Under the pieces are notes generated by a model. That model saw only the letters and a list, made by a program, of their open reading frames with translations, searched no databases and was not told the DNA's origin. From contig NC_092338.1 of the NCBI RefSeq assembly GCF_046630445.1, forward strand, positions 221,847,501-221,911,500: a stretch of DNA of 64,000 nucleotides. Reading direction: 5' to 3'. Below, in pieces: positions 37,161-49,919 of the stretch; positions within the stretch are counted from its first letter, which is position 1; the number at the start of each line of letters is the position of its first letter. The translations under genes and the position numbers were made by a program. Source of the DNA: Rutidosis leptorrhynchoides (lineage: Eukaryota > Streptophyta > Magnoliopsida > Asterales > Asteraceae).

Positions 37161-37648
37161 TCCTAGCGAACCAGGTTTTGCATTAGTGTGTCTAACTGAT
37201 AGTCGTTAGGATGCATTACTGAGTCTGGACTTCAACCTTAGCTGCATAATATAAGTATTGTTTATCCTTCCTAGTGGAAAATTACCTATTTATCATTCCT
37301 AAGTCTAGACATGACTTCCTGCACTTATTGCATAGATAGTGTATAGATAAATTCATATCCTAGCGTATCAGTTTTTGTAAACTTTGCCTGACAATTTCCG
37401 AAGATTCCTCCGTAACTTATGGGATTTTGGTATCGTATATACATATGTAAGTTATGTATTGAAGCATACAAAACTAAATCCTATAATCTATTTCCTATCA
37501 AAAATACTTTATCTGACCGTGCAAGATGAAACTCATAACTAGTTCCGACATAGATATCCACCTGAGCTCGGAAAGCAGTGCAACCGGAATGGATCAACCA
37601 ATCAGTCATCATCAATTCTGACTGAATTGAGGATGGGTTCATAGTTGA

Positions 37649-38044
37649 CTTAATCAATGGAGACGAGAAGAAGGCGATCCTTTCCATCCACCACATTCCT
37701 TTCTTGGTGAAGAACCTGAAGCACTTACCGGAGAACTTGTTCGTAATACCATTTTCTCTCTCATTTCCAGAGTATCACGTCACGATTATATACTATCTCA
37801 AATTCCAGACCATATTCATCCGCTCGTCCGAACCGATAATCATTCCGGTGTAATAGAAGAAATCAACAAGCTTCACGCTCGAGTAATGGCCTTGGAGAAT
37901 ATGGTGCAAAGGTTACAAGCACCAGTAGCAGCACCAGCAGCAACAGTACCACCATCAACAACACCAACAGTACCACCAGTATCAACAACACCGGTAGCAT
38001 CAACATCACACGCCTTAATATCACAATCTATACCTCGAGCATAA
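37649..38044 (+). pseudogene. Unrecognised open frame in the E3 internal region
   Basis: 131 codons between TGA 37646-37648 and TAA 38042-38044, with no ATG near its start. The middle (EEINKLHARVMALENMVQRL) has the spacing of a coiled coil and the end is Ala/Pro/Thr/Val-rich. It lies where a leader ORF or gag start would be. I do not recognise the family; it may be a gag remnant. Confidence 0.35.
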
Positions 38045-39258
38045 TCTTCGTTCTACATCTTGTTCTACATCGATTAATTTTCGTTCTACGAATCGTTCTA
38101 TATCATTTATCTTTGTTTTACATGGCGATTATGTAATCTCTAAAGTTTTGGAGATTATTCATTCTAATTCCAACCGAAAACCAAATGAGTTTAATATCAC
38201 ATTAACTCATTAAATCCATGATTACATCTGAAGAGAATATACATGTATATATGTTTTCATAAAGATTGTAATTAAAAATTCTTTTGTACGAACTGTTAAT
38301 GGTGAAAAATATTTGAACGGGTAGGTAATATCCGAGGAATATTTAGATTTCACATTAATAAGTTACACTGTACATTCTTCGAATCTGATTCAACGGTCAT
38401 TTACTATCCTACTTACATCTACGGATATATGAATCCGTTCATCGCAGAATAATCATTTTCATTCAAATTCATATTTAGATTTTGACTTATCAGAATCCAA
38501 CATGTGGCATAACGAAGAAAAAATTTGACAAAAATAAAATTTGTTAGAAACAAATAAATTAACTATGAGAAATTTTGTTAAGAATCCACGCTAATAATAT
38601 CTTAGCTAACTGTACCTAGCTAACTGTTCCTAATTCTTATTACATTTTAATTATCGTAATTTATTTATCGTAATTTATTTATCACAATTTTTAATTTTAG
38701 AAATTTTATTTATCGTCATTTAATTTCTGTTATTTATTTTACGCACTTTAAAAATCGGGACACATATACAAGGTTTTACATATCATATCGACGCATCTAT
38801 ATATATTATTTAGAATAACCATAGACACTCCATATGCAGTAATGATCGAGTTAGCTATACAGGGTTGAGGTTGATTCCAAAATAATATATATACTTTGAG
38901 TTGTGATCGAGTCTGAGACATGTATACAATGGGTCACGATACGTATTAATTAATTCGAATATTATATATATGAATTGTTGAACTACTAATTGTGGACTAC
39001 TAACTGTGGACTAATAACATTGGACAATTAAAATGAATTAAAATACTGATTATAACATATGAAACTAAACATTTTTTCAAGTTGCCACATGATTTCGTCT
39101 TAAACATCCTTTGTATCTTGACGATTACATCAGCGTTTAATCATCTAAAAACACAATTCTCCTGAAACCACCTTGGATTGATAACCGATGATTCAGATAT
39201 CGTAGCATTAAATGCAGAGGAAATAGAAAAATTGTATATGGTCTAAACGGCCAAAAGT

Positions 39259-39441
39259 TTGATGATAAAGAAGGGAGTGTTAGGAACGCTCGATAGAAAA
39301 TTTGGTACTGAAAAATGGATTGAGCAAACCATGAAAGAGATCAAGGCTAAATACAGTGACCATACCATATATTCAAAGAATCCAGGTAATTCTGGATCCG
39401 ATGAAACCTTCAACGAATATCTTGCTCCGTACTCATGTTAA
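39259..39441 (+). pseudogene. Short unrecognised ORF in the E3 internal region
   Basis: ATG 39259 to TAA 39439-39441, 60 codons, with the segment DRKFGTEKWIEQTMKEIKAK. The same frame is open upstream for at least 25 codons apart from one TAA, so it may be the end of a longer decayed gene. Unknown function. Confidence 0.3.
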
Positions 39442-40149
39442 AATCTTGCGGAAAAATCTTTCTTCATCAACCTTCGAACTTAGAAATTCCAAAATATCAT
39501 CATAAATATCTTCGATATTTCTGAGGATATTTTCATAAATATTCTAGTCCGAAATTATATGCCTCTTCGTGCTTTCTGTATTTCATTATATTAGAAACTT
39601 CTGTAAAAATTAAGTATAAATTATGAATGAATTCTGAAGAAATGTTGAGAATTAGAGCATGAGTTAGTATAATATAATGACACTTTGCTAACGTGATTAT
39701 ATTACAGTAAGTCATGCTGAAAGTTCTAATGAAACATGATGATTCACAGACTATGCCGTCATCATGTGCCATGTTACATAGCTCTTTCATTCTACTTAAC
39801 TTCTAAACATATTGAGAAAATATTTTCTTGATATTTCTATTTTTCTGTGATTTCTGGTAATTTAACAAATCATATCGTGCTATTACATTTTCTTCCTGAT
39901 TAGAAGATTTCTTTAAATTCCTTGAATTCCGGAAATCAACCATGACTACGTCAAAAGATAAGACGAATTTCTATTTCTATATTTCAATCTTTTGCGATAG
40001 CTTCACTTATACTCTTCGCGTAATCGAATTGTTTTATCCATATTACTCAATAATGATGAAACTCTATTTATCAACTCATATTCGTCATGAAAACATACTT
40101 ATTGTCAATCATGACGATCTCTATCAAATTTCGGGGACGAAATTTCTTT

Positions 40150-40163
40150 AATGGGTAGGTACT
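40150..40163 (+). other. E3 polypurine tract
   Basis: TTAATGGGTAGGTAC directly precedes the LTR start TGTGACGACCCGG at 40164; E6 has the same arrangement. Confidence 0.75.
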
Positions 40164-40344
40164 GTGACGACCCGGAAAATTTCGACCAATTTTAAACCAA
40201 ACTCTCAAAATGATATCATATTTCTGGCACGATAAGAAAAGTCTGTTAGATTGAGTCTCAAAAATTTCGAACTGTTTCATATATTCAATTGACCTTTGAC
40301 AAATTTTGATGATTCACGAACAACTATTTGTAAATGGATACATG

Positions 40345-40397
<53 letters not shown>

Positions 40398-41293
40398 ATA
40401 ATTTAAAATATAGTTTGATATAATATATGATTTAATTGTAAGAACTAAATTGTAAAATGATATAAGAAATAATAAAAACTATTATTAAAATAAATCTATG
40501 TATACATAAAAAGTATATTAAAATTATATTTTGTGATTTTGAAGTTATTTAGTAAACGACGGTAACGCTTAATGATCATTTGATTGATAGTAAACGAGTT
40601 AAAAAAGGAACTTATGTGATTTTAAAATAAACGGTGATCCAAACATGAGTTTTATAAATTTTAGGCTTATTAATAAAATATTTAGAGATTATATAATAAA
40701 TTTTATCACTTTTTATATTTTACCTGGGATTGAGAGTGAATAATTAATGTAAATTTCACTTATTAGTTGATGACTGAATTTATTACCATAATGACCGAAA
40801 TAAATAAAGATACTTAATTTTAAAATTTGGAAATTTTTCGAAGACTTTTATCCGCCACTAAATTAATCAACGGGGCACGATATAACACTCCGTTAAGAGT
40901 GTCGGTAGAAGCAAATAAGAAGCTGGCTGCTTTACTGTTCTTTTCAATTTACACATTTAAGTGATTTATTATTATATTATATTATATTCTATGACTTACA
41001 TATCTATACCTATATGCACTTATATGTATGTGTACTCGAGAGATTGATAAAACCTCACCAAAACAATCACCTTGCACGATCAACCACCACCACCGACTGC
41101 CTACTACCTTCTCCGGCTGCCACCACCGTCCCCCACTAAGAACCACCATCATTATCGTCCTTCTTCGTTCATTTCTTTTCCTCCTGATTGAACGAATATC
41201 AAAACCCACAACTCATCACTAAACCACCACTTCCACCATCTTAAACTACCACGACAAATTCTGCCGAGTTACCTACATCAAAAATCAATCTCT

Positions 41294-41301
<8 letters not shown>
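40164..41301 (+). repeat. E3 3' LTR, 5' half
   Basis: Starts TGTGACGACCCGGAAAATTT and parallels the solo LTR start (32867 onwards) with many substitutions. It contains (TA)n at 40351-40393. It ends in a second (TA)n at 41302, where an Athila LTR fragment begins. Confidence 0.75.

Positions 41302-41369
<68 letters not shown>
41299..41369. repeat. (TA)n at a junction between two LTR fragments
   Basis: Joins the Tekay-type LTR (left) to an Athila LTR fragment (right). E4 LTRs have (TA)n at the equivalent internal position, so the junction probably formed within a TA tract. Confidence 0.85.
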
Positions 41370-41371
<2 letters not shown>

Positions 41372-42580
41372 TTAAGTTTTATGTTAGATTACTTTAGTTA
41401 ATGTAACGGTTTATTACGGGTTTTAAAGTCGGAGTTCTGTCTGTGTAATGCTACGCGATTAATAATCACTGTAAGCTATGTTCTTCCTTTTTAAATTAAT
41501 GTCCCGTATTTAAGTTATTATTATGCTTATTTGAGCCGAAGTAATCGTGATGTTGGACTAAATATTAAGACGGGGTTATTGGGCTTTGGACCATAATTGG
41601 GGTTTGGACAAAAGACCGACACTTGTGGAAATTGGACTATGGGCTATTAATGGGCTTTATATTTAATTAACTAAATGATATCTTGTTAATTTAATATAAA
41701 GGTTACAATTTGATGTATTTATATATTACCACATACGCTTGACTGGGTACGGTGGGCGGGATATTTATAAATACTAATAATTGTTCATTTGACCGAACAC
41801 GGGGATGGATTAATAGTCAATAGACTCATTAAAACAGGGGTGGATTACATTCAAGGGTAATTGGTGTAATTGTTAACAAAGTATTAAAACCTTGGATTAC
41901 ACGCAGTCGATAACCTGGTGTATTCATTAAACAAAGTATTAAGACCTTGTTACAGTTTGAATCCCCAATTAGTTGGAATATTTGACTTCGGGTATAAGGT
42001 TAATTTGGCGAAGACCCTCGCATTTTATAATTATGACCGATGGAATATTATGGACAAAACCAGATGGACATATCAAATAATCCAGGACAAAGGACAATTA
42101 ACTCAGGGTAATAAATTAAAATCAAAACGTCAAACATCATGATTACGGAAGTTTAAATAAGCATAATATATTTTATTTTATATTTCCTCGTACTTTTATT
42201 TATTGTCATTTTAATTTTTGTTATCGTTATTTAAATATCGGCATTTATCTTTACGCTTAAAATATAAAATCAACAAACCAGTCATTAAACGGTAAAACCC
42301 CCCTTTGATAATAATAATAATTGTAATATATATATATATATATTTATATTTTGTTCAAATATAGTAATATAAAAATATAGTGTAAAATAAGCCGTCTCCC
42401 TGTGGAACGAACCGAACTTACTAAAAACTATACTACTCTACGATTAGGTACACTGCCTATAGTATTGTAGCAGAGTTTAGGTATATCCCATTTGTAAATA
42501 AATAATTAAAACTTGTGTAATTTGTATCGTATTTCGTAGTAAAAATATAATATATTTCGTACCCCCCCGCTTTAACATCA
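41370..42580 (+). repeat. Athila LTR fragment (3' 1.2 kb), plus orientation
   Basis: Reverse complement of 14361 to about 15710 of the E4 LTR, more diverged than E4's two LTRs are from each other. It ends TTTAACATCA at 42580 and is followed by TCTAT, the complement of E4's ATAGA target. The promoter half is missing. Confidence 0.8.
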
Positions 42581-42920
42581 TCTATCTCGTCAAACATTAT
42601 AAAAGCATCTCATGTATTCTCAGTCCAAAAATATAGATTTCAAAGACATTTAATAAAACAGATGTAAAAATAGCGCATGTATTCTCAGTTCCAAAAATGT
42701 TAAGAGTAAAAGGGAATCAAATGAACTCACGATACGATATTTTGTAGTAAAAATATGCATATGAAGGAATTGAACAGTGTAAGGTTGTCCTCGGATTCAC
42801 GAACCTATATCAGTTATATATATTAAAACGTATAATTAACATGTAATAATAATCAAACTAGTTTATATATATTGTTTATATAATATTTTACTTTTTATAA
42901 TGTATTTGTTATTTCAAATG

Positions 42921-42975
<55 letters not shown>

Positions 42976-43106
42976 TCTATTATATTAAAATAGTAGATTA
43001 GATATACTTATGATATATGTACTAATTATATTTTTATAAAAATATCTTTTATTTGTTAAAATAATAATTATAATAATACTAAAATAATTTGTAGTAGTAG
43101 TAATTT

Positions 43107-43178
43107 TAATAACAATAATAATAATAATAATAATAACAATAATAATAATAATAATAATAATATTAATAATATTAATAA

Positions 43179-43269
<91 letters not shown>

Positions 43270-43356
43270 TTAATACTAATGCTAATACTAGCGATACTTT
43301 TAATAATAATAATTTTAAATGATAAGTTTAATAGTAATGTTACTTTTAGTAGTAAT

Positions 43357-43435
<79 letters not shown>

Positions 43436-43619
43436 TTGATAATAATAATAATAACTATTATAATAAAAATACTTCATTTAAATTATATCTTAATTATCAT
43501 TTGTATTCATAACCTTTAATTCGTAATTTTAACAACATTTCTAACTAATACATAATACTTAGAATTTATATTTGTAATCATAGTGTTAATTACATTTTTA
43601 ACAAATCATAATGATGATG

Positions 43620-43718
<99 letters not shown>
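43107..43718. repeat. Cluster of (AAT)n microsatellites
   Basis: Three long tracts (about 43107-43268, 43358-43434, 43614-43718). The Asn- and Ile-only frames through them are not genes. Confidence 0.9.
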
Positions 43719-43760
43719 TGTAATGGTAATAGTAATACTACCTCAAGAAGTAGCACTTAA

Positions 43761-43828
43761 AAAAATGCCCAAGTCCGGGTTTGAACCCGCGACGTCCCGC
43801 TATCCCGATAACATCCTTAACCATTACT
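43761..43828 (-). repeat. tRNA-like (SINE-like) module
   Basis: Minus strand GCGGGTTCAAACCCGG, a T-arm-like hairpin with B-box core, preceded by an A-box-like stretch and followed by a T run. Confidence 0.5.
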
Positions 43829-43908
43829 CTATATGTTTCAATTCTGAAGTAACACCCAACTTAAATTTTTTTTAACCTTTACTTCTGCATCCTTCTTCTT
43901 CTTCTTTT

Positions 43909-43976
43909 TTTTTAAAAAAAAAAAATGCCCGAGCCCAGGCTCGAACCCCCGACCTCTCGCTAACCCACAAACACCC
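43909..43976 (-). repeat. Second tRNA-like module beside the E5 LTR
   Basis: Minus strand GGTTCGAGCCTGGGCTCGGG then T-rich sequence; it is cut at 43976 by the E5 insertion. Confidence 0.45.
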
Positions 43977-45011
43977 TGTAACATCCCGCCTTTTTCGGGT
44001 TACTTTCCGTTTAACTATTTTAAAGTCCGTTCTATATTTATAACATCTCCCGTTAATACGCGTTTTAAATTATCTCGTTTAGGTAATTCACGCACCCGAA
44101 CGAAAGTTGAGGGACTAAACTTGAAAAGGGATCAAACCCTTGACTAGGTCAAAGGGTCAAACCCCTTTCACCCATTCATTATCATCCTCATCTTTTACTA
44201 CTTCCAAATCCTCTCAACATGCAATCCTTAATTCATCATCTAAATCCGATTTTGGAGGCTAACATCAAAACAAATTATATATTTGGAATCCTCTCTTCAT
44301 TCTCTACGTTTTGATACTAATTTCATCTCGATTGGGTAACTTTCTAAAAACTCTAAATTTCATAATCTTAGTGTTCTTGACTTAAAAGTGTGTTAATTAG
44401 TGTCTATGGCTCATTGTGATGTCGTATATGTAATTTGTATGCTCGATCTTGTGATTTGACATAACTAGCATGAACTTGAAAAAGTGTTTGTTAAATCTTA
44501 GATTTTGGATGATGAAATGTGTTTCGATGTTAATGTTTGTATGTTCAAGATGTTAGTTACTTCATTAGCTTCGTTTTGGTGTGTTGATTGACATGAAAAC
44601 CTTACATTAACATGATTATTGGTTTTGAGATTTTGGTTAGGGTTTGATAGGCTTAATATGAACTTTTGATGAATCAAATGCTATGAAATGTTGTTGATAA
44701 GCATTTGGTTGCAATGTGTATTTGATTACCTTTAAAACGGCATATCGTATGTGTGAATTGGTTTCCCGAAACTTAAAATGCATTTGAGGAACTTGAAACA
44801 TTGATTTTGAACGTTTAACGATCATTCGACGAGGTTTTTGTTGTCTTAAATGATGGACTTGATTTAGGAAATGTATCTAGTTGTGTTCCTTGTCAAAAGA
44901 GCTTTTCGATGATATAAGATACATGTCTTGGTTGTTTGCGGATCATAAAATGTGTTAGTTTGGTTTTTGGTTCGTGCACTTAGGAGTTTCTGCATCAGAC
45001 TTGAATACCAA

Positions 45012-45135
45012 TCTGGAGGCCGTCCAGATCCTTGGACGCCGTCCCAGATTTAAAGGCTGGACACCATCCAGATACTTGGACGCCATCCCAGTCTTCAAAG
45101 CTGGACGCCGTCCAGACAATCTGGACGCCGTCCAG
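45012..45135. repeat. Array of six CTGGACGCCGTCCAG-type dyads
   Basis: Units at 45012, 45032, 45057, 45077, 45101 and 45121, spaced 20-25 bases apart; the last two are identical and perfect (CTGGAC-GCC-GTCCAG). Confidence 0.85.
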
Positions 45136-45285
45136 ATACACTGGCAGGCTTCTGTTTTCGCTGGTCATTTTACGGAAAATGTTTGCTATGCTATGGACCT
45201 CCGATTCACATGTAACTTGTTCTAACATGCTCATACATGATTAAAAAACCTCAGAAAAATAGTTCGGGACCCGACCCGAATGTGT

Positions 45286-45334
45286 TGACTTTTTCGTTGA
45301 CTTTGACCGACCAAAGTTTGACTTTTTGTCAAAC
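45286..45334 (+). promoter_or_regulatory. W-box-like cluster in the E5 LTR
   Basis: TTGACT 45286, TTGACT 45298, TTGACC 45304, TTGACT 45319 and an inverted GTCAAA at 45329. TTGAC(C/T) is the WRKY-factor binding word, so stress control is possible but unproven. Confidence 0.4.
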
Positions 45335-46342
45335 TTAACCAAATGATTATGCAACCTTCCTAACTTGTTTCTATACTTGTATCTTGCATGAAACTTGACA
45401 ATTTGATTTCACATGCTACATAATCGAGTCGTAACGAGCCATAGGACTAATTGAACATCTTTGACCTATCGTGTTTACCGTTATTGATACGACCTATTTG
45501 TTTAGGTCAAGACTAGCATTGTTCTTTGCACACGTTACTTGTCGAAGTACTTAATTACTCTTCCGCTCAAGGTGAGATCATAGTCCCACTTTTACTCTTT
45601 TGAAACTTACATTTGGGATGAGAAAACATAAGCGTTCCTTTTTAACTAAGTGAACACAAGTACAGGAAAACAAACATTCTACATACGAGTTTAGAACAAA
45701 AATTCTCAATTCGATTATCATTAGTTACACTTGCCGGGTGTAAGCGAGAACTTATGTTATATGGCCATATGGGTTTGACAAACCCTCATTCAAACGGTTT
45801 GCTACCGTTTACGAATGAAATGTATTTTCGAGAAATAGTGTATGTTCTAACACTATTGTGATGGGGTTCTATGGAAGGAATGTTAAGCATTGATAATTGG
45901 GTGCTCGTGAAACAAACTTTTGGAATGTATTACTATTATCTCATTGTTGCAAATCTTGTGGTTCACTTGTACTTACTTACTCAAACCTATGATTTCACCA
46001 ACGTTTTCGTTGACAGATTTCTATGTTTTTCTCAGGTCCTTGAACGATACATGATACATGCTTCCGCTCATTATTCTGATACTTGCATTGGATGTCGAGT
46101 ATATATGCATACATGGAGCGTCTTTTGGCTACTTTTAAATTGTGTCGCATAAGTTTCATTTGTACTTATAACTTTGTAACGTAACTTGTGGTGGAACTAT
46201 TCTTGTAAACTTTGAACAATCTTTACATTTGAAATGAATGCGACATATCTTTTGGTCAAACGTTGTTTTAAAGACTTATGACCACGTAACGGGACCTAAG
46301 TAGAAGGCGCCGTCAATGACGATTTTGTCGGGTCGCTACATA

Positions 46343-46359
46343 TGGTATCAGAGCGTTGG
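46343..46359 (+). other. E5 primer binding site
   Basis: TGGTATCAGAGCGTTGG, tRNA-iMet type, two bases after the LTR end. Confidence 0.93.
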
Positions 46360-46763
46360 TTGTAGGGATTTAGAGTTCATTGGTGTCAACCTAGAGTCAT
46401 AGGGTACATTGGTGAGTCTAGACTACAACCGGCATATAGACTTGAAGTAGGAATTACTTGACTACTTGTGCATTTATACTCGAACGCTTCTACTCATATC
46501 TACTCTTAGTTCATCTTAATCTCACGTTGTTTAATTTGATTGACACGCCACCTTGACTATATGAAATGATGTCGAATGCACATATGAATCAGGGTAATAT
46601 AATTTCCGGGATTATATTACGGTGACTCATATGAACGTTCCGACATTGTGGCATAAAGAATTTAAGGCGAGTCAAGGAAAAACTTCTCTTTATCTTTATT
46701 CAATATCACAGTTAGTATTATTGAGAATACTAATCAATGATATTCTTGTGTCTTGAAGGAACA
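46360..46763 (+). other. E5 leader
   Basis: About 400 bases between primer site and gag ATG; no ORF or structure recognised. Confidence 0.7.
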
Positions 46764-46886
46764 ATGGCTCCTCGTCGTGTACGCCACAATGAAACTCCCG
46801 AACAAGCTCTCGAACGGATGATAGCTACCGCCGTAGATGCGGCCATGGCTGGTCACTCATCCAACAACAACAACAATAATAACAAC
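46764..46886 (+). pseudogene. gag: E5 gag, first 41 codons before the E6 insertion
   Basis: ATG 46764 (MAPRRVRHNETPEQAL) begins the E5 gag and runs into an Asn-rich stretch encoded by AAC/AAT repeats, where E6 is inserted after ACAAC (46882-46886). The frame resumes at 60070 without change once one ACAAC copy is discounted. Confidence 0.85.
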
Positions 46887-49800
46887 TGAAATGTCCCGTT
46901 CTTATTGATTAAAAACGTTCCATATTAATTGATTTCGTTGCGAGGTTTTGACCTCTATATGAGACATTTTTCAAAGACTGCATTCATTTTTAAAACAAAC
47001 CATAACCTTTATTTCATAAATAAAGGTTTAAAAAGCTTTACGTAGATTATCAAATAATGATAATCTAAAATATCCTGTTTACACACGACCATTACATAAA
47101 GGTTTACAATACAAATATGTTACATCGAAATCAGTTTCTTGAATGCAGTTTTTACACAATATCATACAAACATGGACTCCAAATCTTGTCCTTATTTTAG
47201 TATGCAACAGTGGAAGCTCTTAGTATTCACCTGAGAATAAACATGCTTTAAACGTCAACAAAAATGTTGGTGAGTTATAGGTTTAACCTATATATATCAA
47301 ATCGTAACAATAGACCACAAGATTTCATATTTCAATACACATCCCATACATAGAGATAAAAATCATTCATATGGTGAACACCTGGTAACCGACATTAACA
47401 AGATGCATATATAAGAATATCCCCATCATTCCGGGACACCCTTCGGATATGATATAAATTTCGAAGTACTAAAGCATCCGGTACTTTGGATGGGACTTGT
47501 TGGGCCCAATAGATCTATCTTTAGGATTCGCGTCAATTAGGGTGTCTGTTCCCAAATTCTTAGATTACCAGACTTAATAAAAAAGGGCATATTCGATTTC
47601 GATAATTCAACCATAGAATGTAGTTTCACGTACTTGTGTCTATTTTGTAAATCATTTATAAAACCTGCATGTATTCTCATCCCAAAAATATTAGATTTTA
47701 AAAGTGGGACTATAACTCACTTTCACAGATTTTTACTTCGTCGGGAAGTAAGACTTGGCCACTGGTTGATTCACGAACCTATAACAATATATACATATAT
47801 ATCAAAGTATGTTTAAAATATATTTACAACACTTTTAATATATTTTGATGTTTTAAGTTTATTAAGTCAGCTGTCCTCGTTAGTAACCTACAACTAGTTG
47901 TCCACAGTTAGATGTACAGAAATAAATCGATAAATATTATCTTGAATCAATCCACGACCCAGTGTATACGTATCTCAGTATTGATCACAACTCAAACTAT
48001 ATATATTTTGGAATCAACCTCAACCCTGTATAGCTAACTCCAACATTCACATATAGAGTGTCTATGGTTGTTTCGAAATATATATAGATGTGTCGACATG
48101 ATAGGTCGAAACATTGTATACGTGTCTATGGTATCTCAAGATTACATAATATACAATACAAGTTGATTAAGTTATGGTTGGAATAGATTTGTTACCAATT
48201 TTCACGTAGCTAAAATGAGAAAAATTATCCAATCTTGTTTTACCCATAACTTCTTCATTTTAAATCCGTTTTGAGTGAATCAAATTGCTATGGTTTCATA
48301 TTGAACTCTATTTTATGAATCTAAACAGAAAAAGTATAGGTTTATAGTCGGAAAAATAAGTTACAAGTCGTTTTTGTAAAGGTAGTCATTTCAGTCGAAA
48401 GAACGACGTCTAGATGACCATTTTAGAAAACATACTTCCACTTTGAGTTTAACCATAATTTTTGGATATAGTTTCATGTTCATAATAAAAATTATTTTCT
48501 CAGAATAACAACTTTTAAATCAAAGTTTATCATAGTTTTTAATTAACTAACCCAAAACAGCCCGCGGTGTTACTACGACGACGTAAATCCGGTTTTACGG
48601 TGGTTTTCGTGTTTCCGGGTTTTAAATCATTAAGTTAGAATATCATATAGATATAGAACATGTGTTTAGTTGATTTTAAAATTCAAGTTAGAAGGATTAA
48701 ATTTTGTTTGCGAACAAGTTTAGAATTAACTAAACTATGTTCTAGTGATTACAAGTTTAAACCTTCGAATAAGATAGCTTTATATGTATGAATCGAATGA
48801 TGTTATGAACATCATTACTACCTTAAGTTCCTTGGATAAACCTACTGGAAAAGAAAAAAATGGATCTAGCTTCAACGGATCCTTGGATGGCTCGAAGTTC
48901 TTGAAGCAGAATCATGACACGAAAACAAGTTCAAGTAAGATCATCACTTGAAATAAGATTGTTATAGTTATAGAAATTGAACCAAAGTTTGAATATGATT
49001 ATTACCTTGTATTAGAATGATAACCTACTGTAAGAAACAAAGATTTCTTGAGGTTGGATGATCACCTTACAAGATTGGAAGTGAGCTAGCAAACTTGAAA
49101 GTATTCTTGATTTTATGTAACTAAAACTTGTAGAATATATGAAGAACACTTAGAACTTGAAGATAGAACTTGAGAGAGATCAATTAGATGAATAAAATTG
49201 AAGAATAAAAGTATTTGTAGGTGTTTTTGGTCATTGGTGTATGGATTAGATATAAAGGATATGTAATTTTGTTTTCATGTAAATAAGTCATGAATGATTA
49301 CTCATATTTTTGTAATTTTATGAGATATTTCATGCTAGTTGCCAAATGATGGTTCCCACATGTGTTAGGTGACTCACATGGGCTGCTAAGAGCTGATCAT
49401 TGGAGTGTATATACCAATAGTACATACATCTAAAAGCTGTGTATTGTACGAGTACGAATACGGGTGCATACGAGTAGAATTGTTGATGAAACTGAACGAG
49501 GATGTAATTGTAAGAATTTTTGTTAAGTAGAAGTATTTTGATAAGTTTATTTAAGTCTTTCAAAAGTGTATAAATACATATTAAAACACTACATGTATAT
49601 ACATTTTAACTGAGTCGTTAAGTCATCGTTAGTCGTTACATGTAAGTGTTGTTTTGAAACCTTTAGGTTAACGATCTTGTTAAATGTTGTTAACCCAATG
49701 TTTATAATATCAAATGAGATTTTAAATTATTATATTATAATGATATTATCATGTATGAATATCTCTTAATATGATATATATATACATTAAATGTCTTTAC

Positions 49801-49919
49801 AACGATAATCGTTACATATATGCCTCGTTTAAAAATCATTAAGTTAGTAGTCTTGTTTTTACATATGTAGTTCTTTGTTAATATACTTAATGATATGTTT
49901 ACTTATCATAGTATCATGT

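Larger units (their letters stand above)
37161..40149 (+). other. E3 internal region without gag-pol
   Basis: About 3 kb, AT-rich. 37649-38044 is an open frame of 131 codons without an early ATG; it has a heptad-like stretch and an Ala/Pro/Thr-rich tail. 39259-39441 is a 60-codon ORF of unknown family whose frame extends upstream past one TAA. Both are described separately. The rest shows nothing recognisable. Confidence 0.55.
32858..41301 (+). mobile_element. E3: remains of a non-autonomous Tekay-type element, split by a solo LTR
   Basis: The 5' LTR end (32857) is followed by the start of a tRNA-iMet primer site (32860-32866), a solo LTR (32867-37145), the rest of the primer site (37146-37160), an internal region without gag-pol, a polypurine tract (40150-40163) and the first 1.1 kb of the 3' LTR (40164-41301). 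The internal region begins like the E6 leader (37160-37260 against 56700-56790). The 5' LTR is the right arm of the inverted repeat. Confidence 0.75.
42581..43976 (-). repeat. Inverted Tekay-type LTR fragment with trinucleotide tracts
   Basis: Reads like the left inverted-repeat arm (11980-12960) in the same orientation: LTR sequence, long (AAT)n tracts, then a tRNA-like module. It was probably the target of the Athila LTR on its left. E5 begins at its right edge. Confidence 0.7.
43977..46340 (+). repeat. E5 5' LTR (2364 bp)
   Basis: Starts TGTAACATCCCGCC and ends GGGTCGCTACA, two bases before the primer site. It carries six 15-bp dyads of CTGGACGCCGTCCAG type (45012-45135), a cluster of TTGAC words (45286-45324) and the stem-loop CAACG-TTTT-CGTTG (45999-46012). 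No clear TATA box found by eye. Confidence 0.85.

Noticed and set aside
43267..43519. Poly-Asn and poly-Ile ORFs
   Set aside because: They are translations of AAT trinucleotide tracts in several frames and have no other content.
44974..45244. Three overlapping ORFs across the dyad array
   Set aside because: They are by-products of a G+C-rich repeat in the E5 LTR; no domain or codon signal supports them.
47634..49563. ORFs at 47634-47816 and 49330-49563
   Set aside because: They recur at 57560-57766 and 59257-59490 because both are within the E6 LTRs.
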